Numbered from the stretch's first letter, positions 23,845-35,378 are shown. The stretch: DNA of 64,000 bases from Streptomyces bottropensis ATCC 25435 (GCF_000383595.1 NZ_KB911581.1:372001-436000), one strand, 5' to 3'. The notes: generated from the sequence alone by a model not told the origin. Made by a program: numbers and translations.

Positions 23845-24642
23845 ATGCTGAGCGGTACCCGTGTACGGATCGCCCTGACCGTCCTTGCGATGACGCCCCT
23901 GGCCGTCGGGTGCGCGGCACTGGACACCGGGGGCACGAGTTCGTCCTCGTGCGCGTTCGCCGTGGACTACGACAACCGGCAGTACGTCGACGCGGGCAGG
24001 GTCGGTTACACCCTCGGCGCCGAGGTGGGCACCGCACGGGACTCCGTCTGTGACGACCAGGGCGGTGGCGAGGAGGATCAGGTGGAGCCGGGGGACCTGG
24101 GCGACTACGCGGCCTACGCCATCAAAGGCGTCGACACCGAGGACGCGATCGCGGTCCGCGAGTCCCCGGGGGCCGAGGTGCGCGTCGTGATCCACATGAC
24201 CGCGGACGAAGGCGTGCGGGAGGCGGCCGAGCGCCTCTTCGGGAAGAAGGAGCGGGGCGGCGAGGGCGCCGGCACCCACGACGGCACCCACGAAGACGGC
24301 TCCGACAGCGGTGACAGCGGTGACAGCGGGGTGGCTGCGGGGAAGTGTGTGCTCGTCGTGGAGTACGGGGACGAGAGCTACGTCAGCCGGGGCGACGCGA
24401 AGATCGAGCTGGGGGACAAGGCCGGGATCGCCCGTGCGGTGCCGTGTGGGGACATGCCCGGCGAGGCCCACCCCTCGGCCGAACCGGAGGCGTTCCAGGC
24501 GTACGAGATCAAGGGGCTGGACCCGGCCGACGCGATTGCCATCCGTTACTCGGCGGACCAGGAGCCGTTCCTCATGGTCCCCCTGTCCGACGACGACCTG
24601 GCGCCCGAGGTCGAGGACCTGCTCGCGGCCGAGGAAGGGTGA
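23845..24642 (+). CDS. Lipoprotein with two tandem copies of one domain
   Basis: About 265 aa. A lipobox LAVGCAAL follows a short hydrophobic signal, so it is anchored at the outer face of the membrane. The mature part contains the same domain twice: CAFAVDYDNRQYVDAG...SVCDD...YAAYAIKGVDTEDAIAVR and CVLVVEYGDESYVSRG...AVPCGD...FQAYEIKGLDPADAIAIR, joined by an Asp/Gly/Ser-rich linker. Each copy has two Cys in equivalent places. The ATG at 23845 has GGGAG 5 nt upstream; an ATG at 23842 is also possible. Transcribed divergently from FG-GAP gene 5. Function unknown. Confidence 0.82.
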   Translation: MLSGTRVRIALTVLAMTPLAVGCAALDTGGTSSSSCAFAVDYDNRQYVDAGRVGYTLGAEVGTARDSVCDDQGGGEEDQVEPGDLGDYAAYAIKGVDTEDAIAVRESPGAEVRVVIHMTADEGVREAAERLFGKKERGGEGAGTHDGTHEDGSDSGDSGDSGVAAGKCVLVVEYGDESYVSRGDAKIELGDKAGIARAVPCGDMPGEAHPSAEPEAFQAYEIKGLDPADAIAIRYSADQEPFLMVPLSDDDLAPEVEDLLAAEEG

Positions 24643-24743
24643 GCGGTACCAGCCCCCGAGCCGCAGGGTCCCTGAGCCGTGCGTGCCCGTGCGTGCCCGT
24701 GTGAGCCGTGTGAGCTGTGCGGGCCGTGCGGGCCGTGGCACGG

Positions 24744-24777
24744 CGACGCCCCCGGTCCGTGCGGACCGGGGGCGTCG
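24744..24777. terminator. Bidirectional terminator between convergent genes
   Basis: 15-bp perfect stem CGACGCCCCCGGTCC/GGACCGGGGGCGTCG with a 4-nt loop, lying between the rightward lipoprotein gene and the leftward Fe-S reductase gene. Confidence 0.85.
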
Positions 24778-24800
24778 GGGCGACTGCCGTGCGCGGACGG

Positions 24801-27083
24801 TTACTTCACCGGCTGCGGCTCCGGCTCGCTCTCCGTGTCCGTCGTGCCCGCCGGGGGCTCGTCCTCGTCCGGGACGGGTGTCTTGACGGACTCCAGCAGC
24901 AGCTGGGCGACGTCGACGACCGTGATGGACTCCTTGGCCTTGCCGTCGTTCTTCTTGCCGTTGACCGAGTCGGTCAGCATGACGAGGCAGAACGGGCAGG
25001 CGGTGGAGACGATGTCGGGGTTGAGGGAGAGGGCTTCGTCGACGCGCTCGTTGTTGATGCGCTTGCCGATCCGCTCCTCCATCCACATCCGTGCGCCGCC
25101 GGCGCCGCAGCAGAAGCCGCGTTCCTTGTGGCGGTGCATCTCCTGCTGGCGCAGGCCCGGGACGGCGGACATGATCTCGCGCGGGGGTGTGTAGATCTTG
25201 TTGTGGCGGCCCAGGTAGCAGGGGTCGTGGTAGGTGATCAGGCCCTCGACCGGGGTCACCGGGATCAGCTTGCCCTCGTCGATCAGGTGCTGGAGCAGCT
25301 GGGTGTGGTGGATGACCTCGTAGTCGCCGCCGAGCTGCGGGTACTCGTTGCCGAGCGTGTTGAGGCAGTGCGGGCAGGTGGCGACGATCTTCTTCGCGGA
25401 CTTGGGCTTCTTGGTCGACTCGTCCTCGTCGTCCTCGCCGAAGGCCATGTTCAACGCGGCGACGTTCTCCATGCCGAGCTCCTGGAAGAGGGGCTCGTTG
25501 CCGAGGCGGCGGGCGGAGTCGCCGGTGCACTTCTCGTCGCCGCCCATGATGGCGAACGTGACGCCCGCCATGTGGAGCAGTTCCGCGAAGGCCTTGGTGG
25601 TCTTCTTCGCGCGGTCTTCGAGGGCGCCGGCGCAGCCGACCCAGTACAGGTACTCGACCTCGGTCAGGTCCTCGATGTCCTTGCCGACGACCGGGACCTC
25701 GAAGTCGACCTCCTTGAGCCATTCCAGGCGCTGCTTCTTCGCCAGGCCCCAGGGGTTGCCCTTCTTCTCCAGGTTCTTGAGCATCGTGCCCGCCTCGGAG
25801 GGGAACGCGCTCTCGATCATCACCTGGTAGCGGCGCATGTCGACGATGTGGTCGACGTGCTCGATGTCGACCGGGCACTGCTCGACGCAGGCGCCGCAGG
25901 TGGTGCAGGACCACAGGACGTCCGGGTCGATGACGCCGTTCTCCTCGACGGTCCCGATCAGCGGGCGCTCCGCTTCGGCGAGAGCCGCGGCGGGCACGTC
26001 CTTGAGCTGTTCCTCGGACGCCTTCTCCTCGCCCTCCATGCTCTTGCCGCCGCCGGCGAGCAGGTAGGGGGCTTTGGCGTGCGCGTGGTCCCGCAGCGAC
26101 ATGATCAGCAGCTTCGGGGAGAGCGGCTTGCCGGTGTTCCAGGCCGGGCACTGCGACTGGCAGCGGCCGCACTCGGTGCAGGTGGAGAAGTCGAGGATGC
26201 CCTTCCAGGAGAACTGCTCGACCTGGGAGACACCGAAGACGTCGTCGTCACCGGGGTCGGTGAAGTCGATCGGCTTGCCGCCGGAGGTCATCGGCTGCAG
26301 ACCGCCCAGCGCCGTCGCACCATCGGCGTTGCGCTTGAACCAGATGTTCGGGAAGCCGAGGAAGCGGTGCCAGGCGACACCCATGTTGGTGTTCAGCGAG
26401 ACGGTGATCATCCAGATCAGCGAGGTGCCGATCTTGATCATCGCGACGAGGTACACCAGGTTCTGGAGGGTGCTGGGGTCCAGGTCCTTGAAGGCGAGGA
26501 CCAGCGGGTACGAGGCGAAGTACCCGGCCTCGTAGTGGTCCACGTGGTGGATGGCGCCTTCGAGGCCGCGCAGGGTGTAGATCGCGAGGCCGATGGTGAG
26601 GATGACGTACTCGACGAAGTACGCCTGCCAGGCCTTGGAGCCCGCGAAACGCGACTTGCGGCCGGCCCGGGAGGGCAGGTTGAGCAGTCGGATGGCCATC
26701 AGCACGAGGATGCCGAGGATCGTCATCACACCGATGAACTCGATGTACATCTCGAACGGCAGGAAGCCGCCGATCACCGGCAGCGTCCAGTCCGCCTGGA
26801 ACAGCTGGCCGTACGCCTGGGCGAGGGTCGGCGGCAGCGTCAGGAAGCCGATCGCGACGAACCAGTGAGCGAAGCCGACGATCCCCCACCGGTTCATCCG
26901 GGTGTGGCCGAGGAACTCCTTGGCCAGGGTGATCGAGCGCGCCTTCGGGTCGTCCGTACGGCTGCCCGAGGGCACCGGCTGACCGAGCTTCACGAACCGG
27001 TAGATCTGCGCCACGGCTCGGGCGATGAGCGCAACGCCGACCACGGTCAGGACCAGCGACACGATGATCGCGGCGAGTTGCAT
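24801..27083 (-). CDS. Membrane-bound Fe-S heterodisulfide-reductase-like protein
   Basis: 760-aa electron-transfer protein. The N-terminal 270 residues have about six membrane helices with conserved histidines (FAHWFVAIGF, AIHHVDHYEAGY), as in NarI/HdrE-type cytochrome b subunits. Two [4Fe-4S] motifs follow (CTECGRCQSQCP and CTTCGACVEQCP), then two CCG-type cysteine domains (CPHCLNTLGNEYP with HDPCYLGRHN; ERGFCCGAGG with CPFCLVML). The fused layout is that of actinobacterial reductases related to GlpC/HdrD. Start ATG 27083 has GAGGAG upstream; the frame is open to 27146. It likely passes electrons from quinol or a thiol substrate. The physiological substrate is unknown. Confidence 0.9.
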   Translation of the reverse strand: MQLAAIIVSLVLTVVGVALIARAVAQIYRFVKLGQPVPSGSRTDDPKARSITLAKEFLGHTRMNRWGIVGFAHWFVAIGFLTLPPTLAQAYGQLFQADWTLPVIGGFLPFEMYIEFIGVMTILGILVLMAIRLLNLPSRAGRKSRFAGSKAWQAYFVEYVILTIGLAIYTLRGLEGAIHHVDHYEAGYFASYPLVLAFKDLDPSTLQNLVYLVAMIKIGTSLIWMITVSLNTNMGVAWHRFLGFPNIWFKRNADGATALGGLQPMTSGGKPIDFTDPGDDDVFGVSQVEQFSWKGILDFSTCTECGRCQSQCPAWNTGKPLSPKLLIMSLRDHAHAKAPYLLAGGGKSMEGEEKASEEQLKDVPAAALAEAERPLIGTVEENGVIDPDVLWSCTTCGACVEQCPVDIEHVDHIVDMRRYQVMIESAFPSEAGTMLKNLEKKGNPWGLAKKQRLEWLKEVDFEVPVVGKDIEDLTEVEYLYWVGCAGALEDRAKKTTKAFAELLHMAGVTFAIMGGDEKCTGDSARRLGNEPLFQELGMENVAALNMAFGEDDEDESTKKPKSAKKIVATCPHCLNTLGNEYPQLGGDYEVIHHTQLLQHLIDEGKLIPVTPVEGLITYHDPCYLGRHNKIYTPPREIMSAVPGLRQQEMHRHKERGFCCGAGGARMWMEERIGKRINNERVDEALSLNPDIVSTACPFCLVMLTDSVNGKKNDGKAKESITVVDVAQLLLESVKTPVPDEDEPPAGTTDTESEPEPQPVK

Positions 27084-27393
27084 TGGGGGCTCCTCGGGCC
27101 TGCGAGGGTTTTCTCCGGGGTGCCTGCCCGGCTCCTCGGAGATCATGGGAGATCATTACTAAGCGGTAACTTATGCAGTCCGTCTGAGACTACCCAGTTC
27201 TCCTGCCGCACTGTAGCCAGGGGGGCGGTGATCTGCGTCGCTGAGGGTTGCCTGAGTGCGGGCCTGTCGCGCCGGGGGTGATAAGCGCAGGTGCCGGGGC
27301 GGGGGCCGGTTGCGGGTGCCGGCGCGGGCGCGCTGTTTCAAAACGATCGTGTTATTCATGAGAAATTGTGACATTCACGCCTAACTTGGATCC
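27084..27393. promoter_or_regulatory. Divergent intergenic region with a TTAC-N6-GTAA operator candidate
   Basis: Between the Fe-S reductase gene and the MraY-like gene. TTACTAAGCGGTAA (27156-27169) is a dyad with TTAC/GTAA arms placed 73 nt upstream of the reductase start, resembling TetR-family operators. GAGATCAT occurs twice just beside it (27139 and 27150). On the right side TAACTT (27382-27387) lies 6 nt before the GTG of the MraY-like gene, suggesting a leaderless transcript. Open frames inside show no protein-like sequence. Confidence 0.4.
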
Positions 27394-28743
27394 GTGCTGT
27401 ACGGAATCCTCGCTGCCGCCTCCGCCCTGTTGCTGACCGCCGTGCTCTCGGCGGCCGTCCGTGTGCCCGCGCTGCGGCTGGGGATCGTGGAGCGGCGGCG
27501 CGGACGGCGGGTGCCGGTGCTCGGCGGGGTCGCGGTGATGGCCGGGGTGGGGGCCGTGGCCTGGGTGGGGGAGTGGAGCGGGGTCGCTCCCCTGGGGGAC
27601 GAGGCCGGGTGGCTGATCGTCGCGGGGGCCGGGCTCGGGTTGCTCGGGCTGGTCGGTGACGTGTGGCGCCTTCCGGCGGTGGTCGGGGCGGCGGGGGTCG
27701 TCGTCGCCGCCGCGCTGGTGGTGCCGTACCGCGACCTGGGTGTACTGGGCGGGGTGTCGGGGATCGCCTGGATCACTCTCGTGGTGCACGGGTTCAAGGG
27801 GATGGCGCGTTCCGACGGGGCGCTCGGGGTGGTCGGGGCGGTCACCGCGTTCGCGCTGAGCGGGTGTGCGGCGGCGGAGGTCATGGACGGTCTGGCGACG
27901 CTGTTCAGCGTGGTGGCGGCCGCGCTCACGGGGTTCCTGATGCACAACTGGCCGCCCGCGCGGGTCGTGCTCGGCACGTGCGGGGCGCTCTTCGTGGGCT
28001 TCGTGCTGGCGGGGGGTGTGCTGCATGTGTACGCCGTCGGGTACGGGGCGGGGGTCGGGGCGCCCTTCGCCCTCACGGCCGTGGCCACCGCCGACGCCGT
28101 CCTCGTCCTCGTGTCGCGGAAGCGGGCGGGGCGGGAGCTGTGGCGGGGCGGGCCCGACCATCTCGCCCACCGGCTGCGGCGGATCGGTCTCACGCCGCCG
28201 GGGGTGGTGGTCGTGCTGGGGATCGCCGCGGGGGGCTCCGCCGGGGTGGGGCTCGCCATCCACATGCTGTGGACGGAGCCGGGGGTCGCGTGGTGGGTGG
28301 CGGGGGTGGCCGGGGTGGTCGTCCTCGGGATGCTCTTCGTGCCGGTGGGTCCGCCTCGTACCGCCGTGGCCGCCGGACGGGCCGCGCGGTCCGGTGCGCG
28401 GTCCGGTGCGCGGTCCGTTACGGCCGGCGCGGGTGCCGCCGCTTCGGCCGCCGCCGCTTCGGCCGCCGCCGGTGCGGCCGCGCGCCGTCCGCGGCCCCCG
28501 GGTGCCCCGGTGGTTCCGACGGGCGTCCACCGGGTGTCCGACGCCGCCCCTCGCTCCATTCCGGGGGGCCGCGCTCCCAGCCCCTCCTCCGGGCCGACCC
28601 GCCTCGGCCGACAGGGGGCGGGGGGGCGGGGGGGGGCGGGGCGGGGGGGGGCGGGGGAACGGGGGTCGGGGGCCGGGGGAACCCTCCACGCGCCCCCACC
28701 AGCAGCCTGTCACCCCCATGCCCCGCCCCTCCTCTCCCCGTAA
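27394..28743 (+). CDS. MraY/WecA-fold membrane protein lacking catalytic aspartates
   Basis: Up to 449 aa with about ten membrane helices arranged as in polyprenyl-phosphate sugar-1-phosphate transferases (RRGRRVPVLGGVAVMAG is the usual N-terminal loop, GGPDHLAHRLRRIGLTPPGVVVVLG the last loop). The catalytic motifs are altered: the DD pair is GD (LGLVGDVWRLP), the NxxNxxDGLDG motif reads HGFKGMARSDGALG, and the GDSG motif reads LGTCGALFVG. So it probably does not transfer sugar phosphates. The C-terminal 100 residues are low-complexity Ala/Gly/Pro and run through a poly-G stretch (28619-28670), so the true end may differ. GTG start, probably leaderless. Confidence 0.68.
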   Translation: MLYGILAAASALLLTAVLSAAVRVPALRLGIVERRRGRRVPVLGGVAVMAGVGAVAWVGEWSGVAPLGDEAGWLIVAGAGLGLLGLVGDVWRLPAVVGAAGVVVAAALVVPYRDLGVLGGVSGIAWITLVVHGFKGMARSDGALGVVGAVTAFALSGCAAAEVMDGLATLFSVVAAALTGFLMHNWPPARVVLGTCGALFVGFVLAGGVLHVYAVGYGAGVGAPFALTAVATADAVLVLVSRKRAGRELWRGGPDHLAHRLRRIGLTPPGVVVVLGIAAGGSAGVGLAIHMLWTEPGVAWWVAGVAGVVVLGMLFVPVGPPRTAVAAGRAARSGARSGARSVTAGAGAAASAAAASAAAGAAARRPRPPGAPVVPTGVHRVSDAAPRSIPGGRAPSPSSGPTRLGRQGAGGRGGAGRGGAGERGSGAGGTLHAPPPAACHPHAPPLLSP

Positions 28744-28784
28744 GCCCAGGTCAGCGCCCGCTTGCGCATAAGGAAAACATAAGA

Positions 28785-31420
<2,636 letters not shown>

Positions 31421-31462
31421 CGCAGGCGGTATGCAGGTTGAGCGGAAGGAGGGACGTCGCGG

Positions 31463-32641
31463 ATGAGTACCAAGGACTTCATCGAGAAGGACTACTACAA
31501 GGTCCTCGGCGTCCCCAAGGACGCCACCGAGGCCGAGATCAAGAAGGCGTACCGCAAACTCGCCCGCGAGTTCCACCCGGACGCCAACAAGGGGAACACC
31601 AGGGCCGAGGAGCGCTTCAAGGAGATCTCCGAGGCCAACGACATCCTCGGTGACCCCAAGAAGCGCAAGGAGTACGACGAGGCCCGCGCCCTCTTCGGCA
31701 ACGGCGGCTTCCGCCCGGGGCCGGGCGCAGGCGGCGGCTCGTTCAACTTCGACCTGGGCGACCTCTTCGGAGGCGGCGCCCAGGGCGGGGGGCAGGCGGG
31801 CGGCTTCGGCGGGGGCATCGGCGATGTCTTCGGCGGCCTCTTCAACCGGGGCAGCTCCGGCACCACGCGGGTGCAGCCCCGGCGCGGCCAGGACATCGAG
31901 TCCGAGGTCACGCTGAGCTTCACCGAGGCCATCGAGGGCGCGACCGTCCCGCTCCGGATGTCCTCGCAGTCGCCCTGCAAGGCCTGTTCGGGCACCGGCG
32001 ACGCCAACGGCACGCCCCGCGTGTGCCCGACGTGCGTCGGCACCGGCCAGGTCGCGCGGGGCTCCGGCGGCGGCTTCTCCCTGACCGACCCCTGCCCCGA
32101 CTGCAAGGGCCGGGGCCTGATCGCCGAGGACCCCTGCGACATCTGCAAGGGGTCGGGCCGCGCCAAGTCGTCCCGCACCATGCAGGTCAGGATCCCGGCG
32201 GGCGTCTCCGACGGCCAGCGGATCCGGCTGCGCGGCAAGGGCGCCCCCGGTGAACGGGGCGGCCCGGCAGGCGACTTGTACGTCGTCGTGCACGTCGACC
32301 CGCACCCGGTGTTCGGCCGCAAGGACGACAACCTCACGGTGACCGTCCCGGTGACGTATCCGGAGGCGGCCCTGGGCGGCGAGGTCCGGGTCCCGACCCT
32401 GGGCGGACCGCCGGTCACCCTGAAACTGCCTCCGGGCACCCCCAACGGCCGTACGATGCGGGCCCGGGGCAAGGGAGCCTTCCGCAAGGACGGCACCCGC
32501 GGGGACCTGCTGATCACCGTCGAGGTGAGTGTTCCGAAGGACCTGTCGGGGAAGGCTCGTGACGCCCTGGAGGCGTATCGCGAGGCGACCGCGGGCGAGG
32601 ACCCGCGGGCGGAGCTGTTCCAGGCCGCGAAGGGAGCATGA
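31463..32641 (+). CDS. dnaJ: Hsp40 co-chaperone DnaJ
   Basis: 392-aa type I DnaJ. J domain with HPD in REFHPDANKG, a Gly/Phe-rich segment, four zinc motifs CKACSGTG, CPTCVGTG, CPDCKGRG and CDICKGSG, then the client-binding C-terminal domains. It stimulates DnaK ATPase and delivers substrates. GGAAGGAGGGA ribosome site upstream of the ATG. It ends overlapping the hspR start (ATGA). Confidence 0.99.
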   Translation: MSTKDFIEKDYYKVLGVPKDATEAEIKKAYRKLAREFHPDANKGNTRAEERFKEISEANDILGDPKKRKEYDEARALFGNGGFRPGPGAGGGSFNFDLGDLFGGGAQGGGQAGGFGGGIGDVFGGLFNRGSSGTTRVQPRRGQDIESEVTLSFTEAIEGATVPLRMSSQSPCKACSGTGDANGTPRVCPTCVGTGQVARGSGGGFSLTDPCPDCKGRGLIAEDPCDICKGSGRAKSSRTMQVRIPAGVSDGQRIRLRGKGAPGERGGPAGDLYVVVHVDPHPVFGRKDDNLTVTVPVTYPEAALGGEVRVPTLGGPPVTLKLPPGTPNGRTMRARGKGAFRKDGTRGDLLITVEVSVPKDLSGKARDALEAYREATAGEDPRAELFQAAKGA

Positions 32642-33099
32642 ATGTGATGGACGGCCGCCGTCGAAACCCCTATCAGCTGACGGAAGAGACACCGGTGTAC
32701 GTCATCTCGGTGGCCGCCCAGCTGTCCGGTCTGCACCCGCAGACCCTGCGCCAGTACGACCGCCTGGGTCTGGTCTCCCCGGACCGCACCGCCGGGCGCG
32801 GCCGCCGCTACTCGGCCCGCGACATCGAACTGCTGCGCACGGTCCAGCAGTTGTCGCAGGACGAGGGCATCAACCTGGCCGGCATCAAGCGCATCATCGA
32901 GCTGGAGAACCAAGTCGTGGCCCTGCAGTCGAGGGTCGCCGAGATGGAGGCCGCCCTCGACGGCGCCGCCGCGACCATGCGCCAGCGCGAGGCGGCGGTC
33001 CATGCCTCCTACCGGCGCGACCTGGTGCCGTATCAGGAGATGCAGCAGAGCAGCGCGTTGGTGGTGTGGCGGCCGAAGGGGCGGCAGCCGTCAGACTGA
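32638..33099 (+). CDS. hspR: Heat-shock repressor HspR
   Basis: 153-aa MerR-family repressor: YVISVAAQLSGLHPQTLRQYDRLGLVSPDRTAGRGRRYSARDIELLRTVQQLSQDEGINLAGIKRIIELE, then a coiled coil and a hydrophilic tail. It binds the HAIR boxes upstream of dnaK and needs DnaK to repress, giving feedback control of the operon. Overlaps dnaJ by 4 nt. The operon ends at a long palindromic terminator. Confidence 0.97.
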   Translation: MNVMDGRRRNPYQLTEETPVYVISVAAQLSGLHPQTLRQYDRLGLVSPDRTAGRGRRYSARDIELLRTVQQLSQDEGINLAGIKRIIELENQVVALQSRVAEMEAALDGAAATMRQREAAVHASYRRDLVPYQEMQQSSALVVWRPKGRQPSD

Positions 33100-33118
33100 C
33101 GGTTGGTCACGTGACGTC

Positions 33119-33154
33119 AGGGGCCCGGAGGTTCAGCTGAACCTCCGGGCCCCT
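33119..33154. terminator. Bidirectional terminator between hspR and the fibronectin-III gene
   Basis: Perfect 36-bp palindrome, each arm AGGGGCCCGGAGGTTCAG or its complement, between two convergent genes. Confidence 0.88.
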
Positions 33155-33191
33155 CGCGTGCGCTCGGCGCCGTGCCCGCTCGCCGCTCGCG

Positions 33192-35249
33192 TTATGAGCC
33201 GCTCGGCAGGGTCACGGCCGAGTCCACGTTGGTGAAGGTCTCCGAGCCGTCCTGGGCGACGACCGAGACCACGTAGTGAAGGGTCGTTCCCGCGGGCGCG
33301 GTGGTGTCGACCCAGTAGGTGGTGCCCGGTGCCAGGGGTACGTCGTTCACGCGGACGTACTGGCTCGTGGCGCGGTCCCAGCGGTGGACGTTGAGGCCGG
33401 CGGCCCCGGTGACGACGGAGTCGTCGCAGTCCGGGTCCACGTTGACGCCCCCCGCCCGGATGCCCGAGGCGTACAGCAGACAGGCCGCCGTCTCCTCGGG
33501 GAACGACGTCGGCGTGAGGTCGAGTTCGGTGACCGCGACCTTGGAGGCGAGCTGGCTCCAGTGGTCGACGTTCGGGTCGACCGTGTCGATGAGGGAGTTG
33601 CCGTAGATGTCGTGGGCGACGACGATGAAGTGCGTGCTCTCGCCGTCCGCCGCTTCGGGCAGAACGGTTTCGGAGCGGCCGCCGTCCACGGTGCCGATGT
33701 ACTGGGGGGTGCCCCACTGCGTCGGCTGCTCGTAGACCTCGTACCTGTCCAGGTCGGCGTCCGCGCTGTCGTCCCAGTCCAGCTTGACGCCGTACTCCAG
33801 CGGCTCGGCGGTCAGGCCGGTCACGGGCGGCGGCGGGATCTCGTCGCCGGGGCGGGTGACGGTGAGCTCGGCGGAGCCGGTGGACCACAGGCCCGCGGTG
33901 TTCTTCCGGGTCATCACGTAGTGGTACGGGACGCCGTGGGCGCCGTCGTAGTCGGTACAGCTGCGGACCGTGTCGCCGGCCTCGTCGGTGCTGGTCTTCC
34001 GGCTGCGGCAGTCGGCCGTCGTCCACTGCCTGGAGCCGTCCGCCGAGGTCTCCGAGCGGAGGACGCGGTAGTCGGCCGTGTCGCCGCCCGCCGGCTCCGT
34101 CCAGGTGAACACCGCTCCCCAGCTGGGCGTCGTCACGGTCACGTTCTGCGGCGGGGTGATGCTCCGCGTGCTGCGCACGACGCCGGAGGCGGTCGCGTTC
34201 CCGGCCGCGTCGATCGCGCTGACCTTGTAGTCGTACGCCGTGCCGTACCGGGCCGAGGTGTCGGTGTAACTGGTGGAGGTGGTGTCGGCGAGCGTGGTGT
34301 ACGAGGTCGCGGAGACCGTCTTGCGGAAGACGCGGTAGTTGACCGCGTCGGCGGAGGCCGTCCAGGTCAGGTTGTTGGACGCCTCCACGGCGGTGGCGCC
34401 GAGGACAGGCGCGGCGGGGCCGGTCACGTCGTCCGTGGGGATCGGGCCCTGGTCGGCACTGCCGGACGACTCGTTGCCCGCCTTGTCGTAGGCGCGGACC
34501 TCGTAGGTGTACGACTGTCCGGTGGACGGCGGGGTGTCGGAGTGGCTGAGGTTGGTGGTCGTGCCCACCCTCGTCCAGGCGCTGGTGCCGGCCACCTTCC
34601 GGTAGACGCGGTAACCGGCCAGGTCCATCTCCTTGTTGCGCGCCCAGGTGACGACGGCGGTCGTGTACTCGTACGGCTCGATGATGTAGTCGAACCCGGT
34701 ACCGGTCGGGGCGAGGGGCTTGGCCTGGTCGACCGTGGCCGACGTCCGGGGCGCGTACGCGAACTTGACCTTGGCGGAGCCGGTCCAATTGACGTAGTCG
34801 ACGCGCAGGGTGTGCTTGCCGGACGGGATGGTGAGGTTGACGGTCTTGGAGACGGTCGTCGAGACGTTCTTCCAGAGGTCGATCTTGCGGGCCTCGGTCG
34901 TGCCCGGGTCCAGATAGACGCGGATGCCGTCCAGGCCGGAGACGGAGAGCGTGAACGGGCCGCCGGAGCCGAAATCCCGGGTGACGGTCCAGCGGACACC
35001 GAAATTGTTGGACGGCACGCCGGTGGCGGGCGCGCCGGTGCCCCAGTCCTGGTCGATGGCGCTGTCGCAGTCGGTCTTCTTCGGCGTTCCGGAGAAGGAG
35101 GTGTTCGCGAAGAACTGCCGTTTGAACACGGGCGAGGCGCACGTCACGGCGGCGGACGCGGGCATGGCGGTCGCGGTGAGCAGACCGCCGGCGGTCGCGA
35201 GCACGACAGCGGTCGCCGCGGCGGCCGCTGTACGTCTGGGAGGGGTCAC
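33192..35249 (-). CDS. Secreted PA14 and fibronectin-III protein
   Basis: 685-aa exported protein. Signal peptide (MTPPRRTAAAAATAVVLATA then GGLLTATAMPASA), then a PA14-like carbohydrate-binding domain (FKRQFFANTSFSGTPKKTDCDSAIDQDWG, VRWTVTRDFG, HTLRVDYVNWTGSAKVKFAY), then at least four fibronectin type III repeats with the usual AxxxxLTWTASxDxxxYxVxR pattern. No catalytic domain is evident, so it may bind polysaccharide or act as a scaffold. GTG start. The neighbour downstream on the same strand is a pectinesterase, which suggests plant cell-wall substrates, but a terminator separates them. Confidence 0.85.
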   Translation of the reverse strand: MTPPRRTAAAAATAVVLATAGGLLTATAMPASAAVTCASPVFKRQFFANTSFSGTPKKTDCDSAIDQDWGTGAPATGVPSNNFGVRWTVTRDFGSGGPFTLSVSGLDGIRVYLDPGTTEARKIDLWKNVSTTVSKTVNLTIPSGKHTLRVDYVNWTGSAKVKFAYAPRTSATVDQAKPLAPTGTGFDYIIEPYEYTTAVVTWARNKEMDLAGYRVYRKVAGTSAWTRVGTTTNLSHSDTPPSTGQSYTYEVRAYDKAGNESSGSADQGPIPTDDVTGPAAPVLGATAVEASNNLTWTASADAVNYRVFRKTVSATSYTTLADTTSTSYTDTSARYGTAYDYKVSAIDAAGNATASGVVRSTRSITPPQNVTVTTPSWGAVFTWTEPAGGDTADYRVLRSETSADGSRQWTTADCRSRKTSTDEAGDTVRSCTDYDGAHGVPYHYVMTRKNTAGLWSTGSAELTVTRPGDEIPPPPVTGLTAEPLEYGVKLDWDDSADADLDRYEVYEQPTQWGTPQYIGTVDGGRSETVLPEAADGESTHFIVVAHDIYGNSLIDTVDPNVDHWSQLASKVAVTELDLTPTSFPEETAACLLYASGIRAGGVNVDPDCDDSVVTGAAGLNVHRWDRATSQYVRVNDVPLAPGTTYWVDTTAPAGTTLHYVVSVVAQDGSETFTNVDSAVTLPSGS

Positions 35250-35309
35250 TGGGGTCCTCGGTGGTTCTGGGCTGCTGGTGTGCCGGTGCCTGGGGCTGAT
35301 GTCGTGCCT

Positions 35310-35346
35310 GATCGTCGGCGGCCGGGGACGTGTGCCGCCGACGATC
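35310..35346 (-). terminator. Terminator after the pectinesterase gene
   Basis: 13-bp stem GATCGTCGGCGGC/GCCGCCGACGATC with an 11-nt loop, 33 nt past the pectinesterase stop and before the fibronectin-III gene. Confidence 0.75.
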
Positions 35347-35378
35347 GGACCGTCGGGGTGGGGGATTGGTTGTGCGGG

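Noticed and set aside
22072..26172. Leftward 1366-codon frame spanning FG-GAP gene 5 and the region beyond
   Set aside because: Only the part from the ATG at 23553 is real; the upstream part overlaps the lipoprotein and Fe-S reductase genes in the wrong frame.
27171..27374. Leftward 67-codon frame between the Fe-S reductase and MraY-like genes
   Set aside because: No ribosome site, Arg/Pro-rich noise, and it covers the divergent promoter region.
35346..35372. CAACC-N17-GTCCG in front of the fibronectin-III gene, a possible fifth ECF promoter
   Set aside because: It overlaps the terminator hairpin of the pectinesterase gene, and its -10 box is GTCCG, so transcripts would run into the hairpin at once. 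Kept out of the regulon for now.
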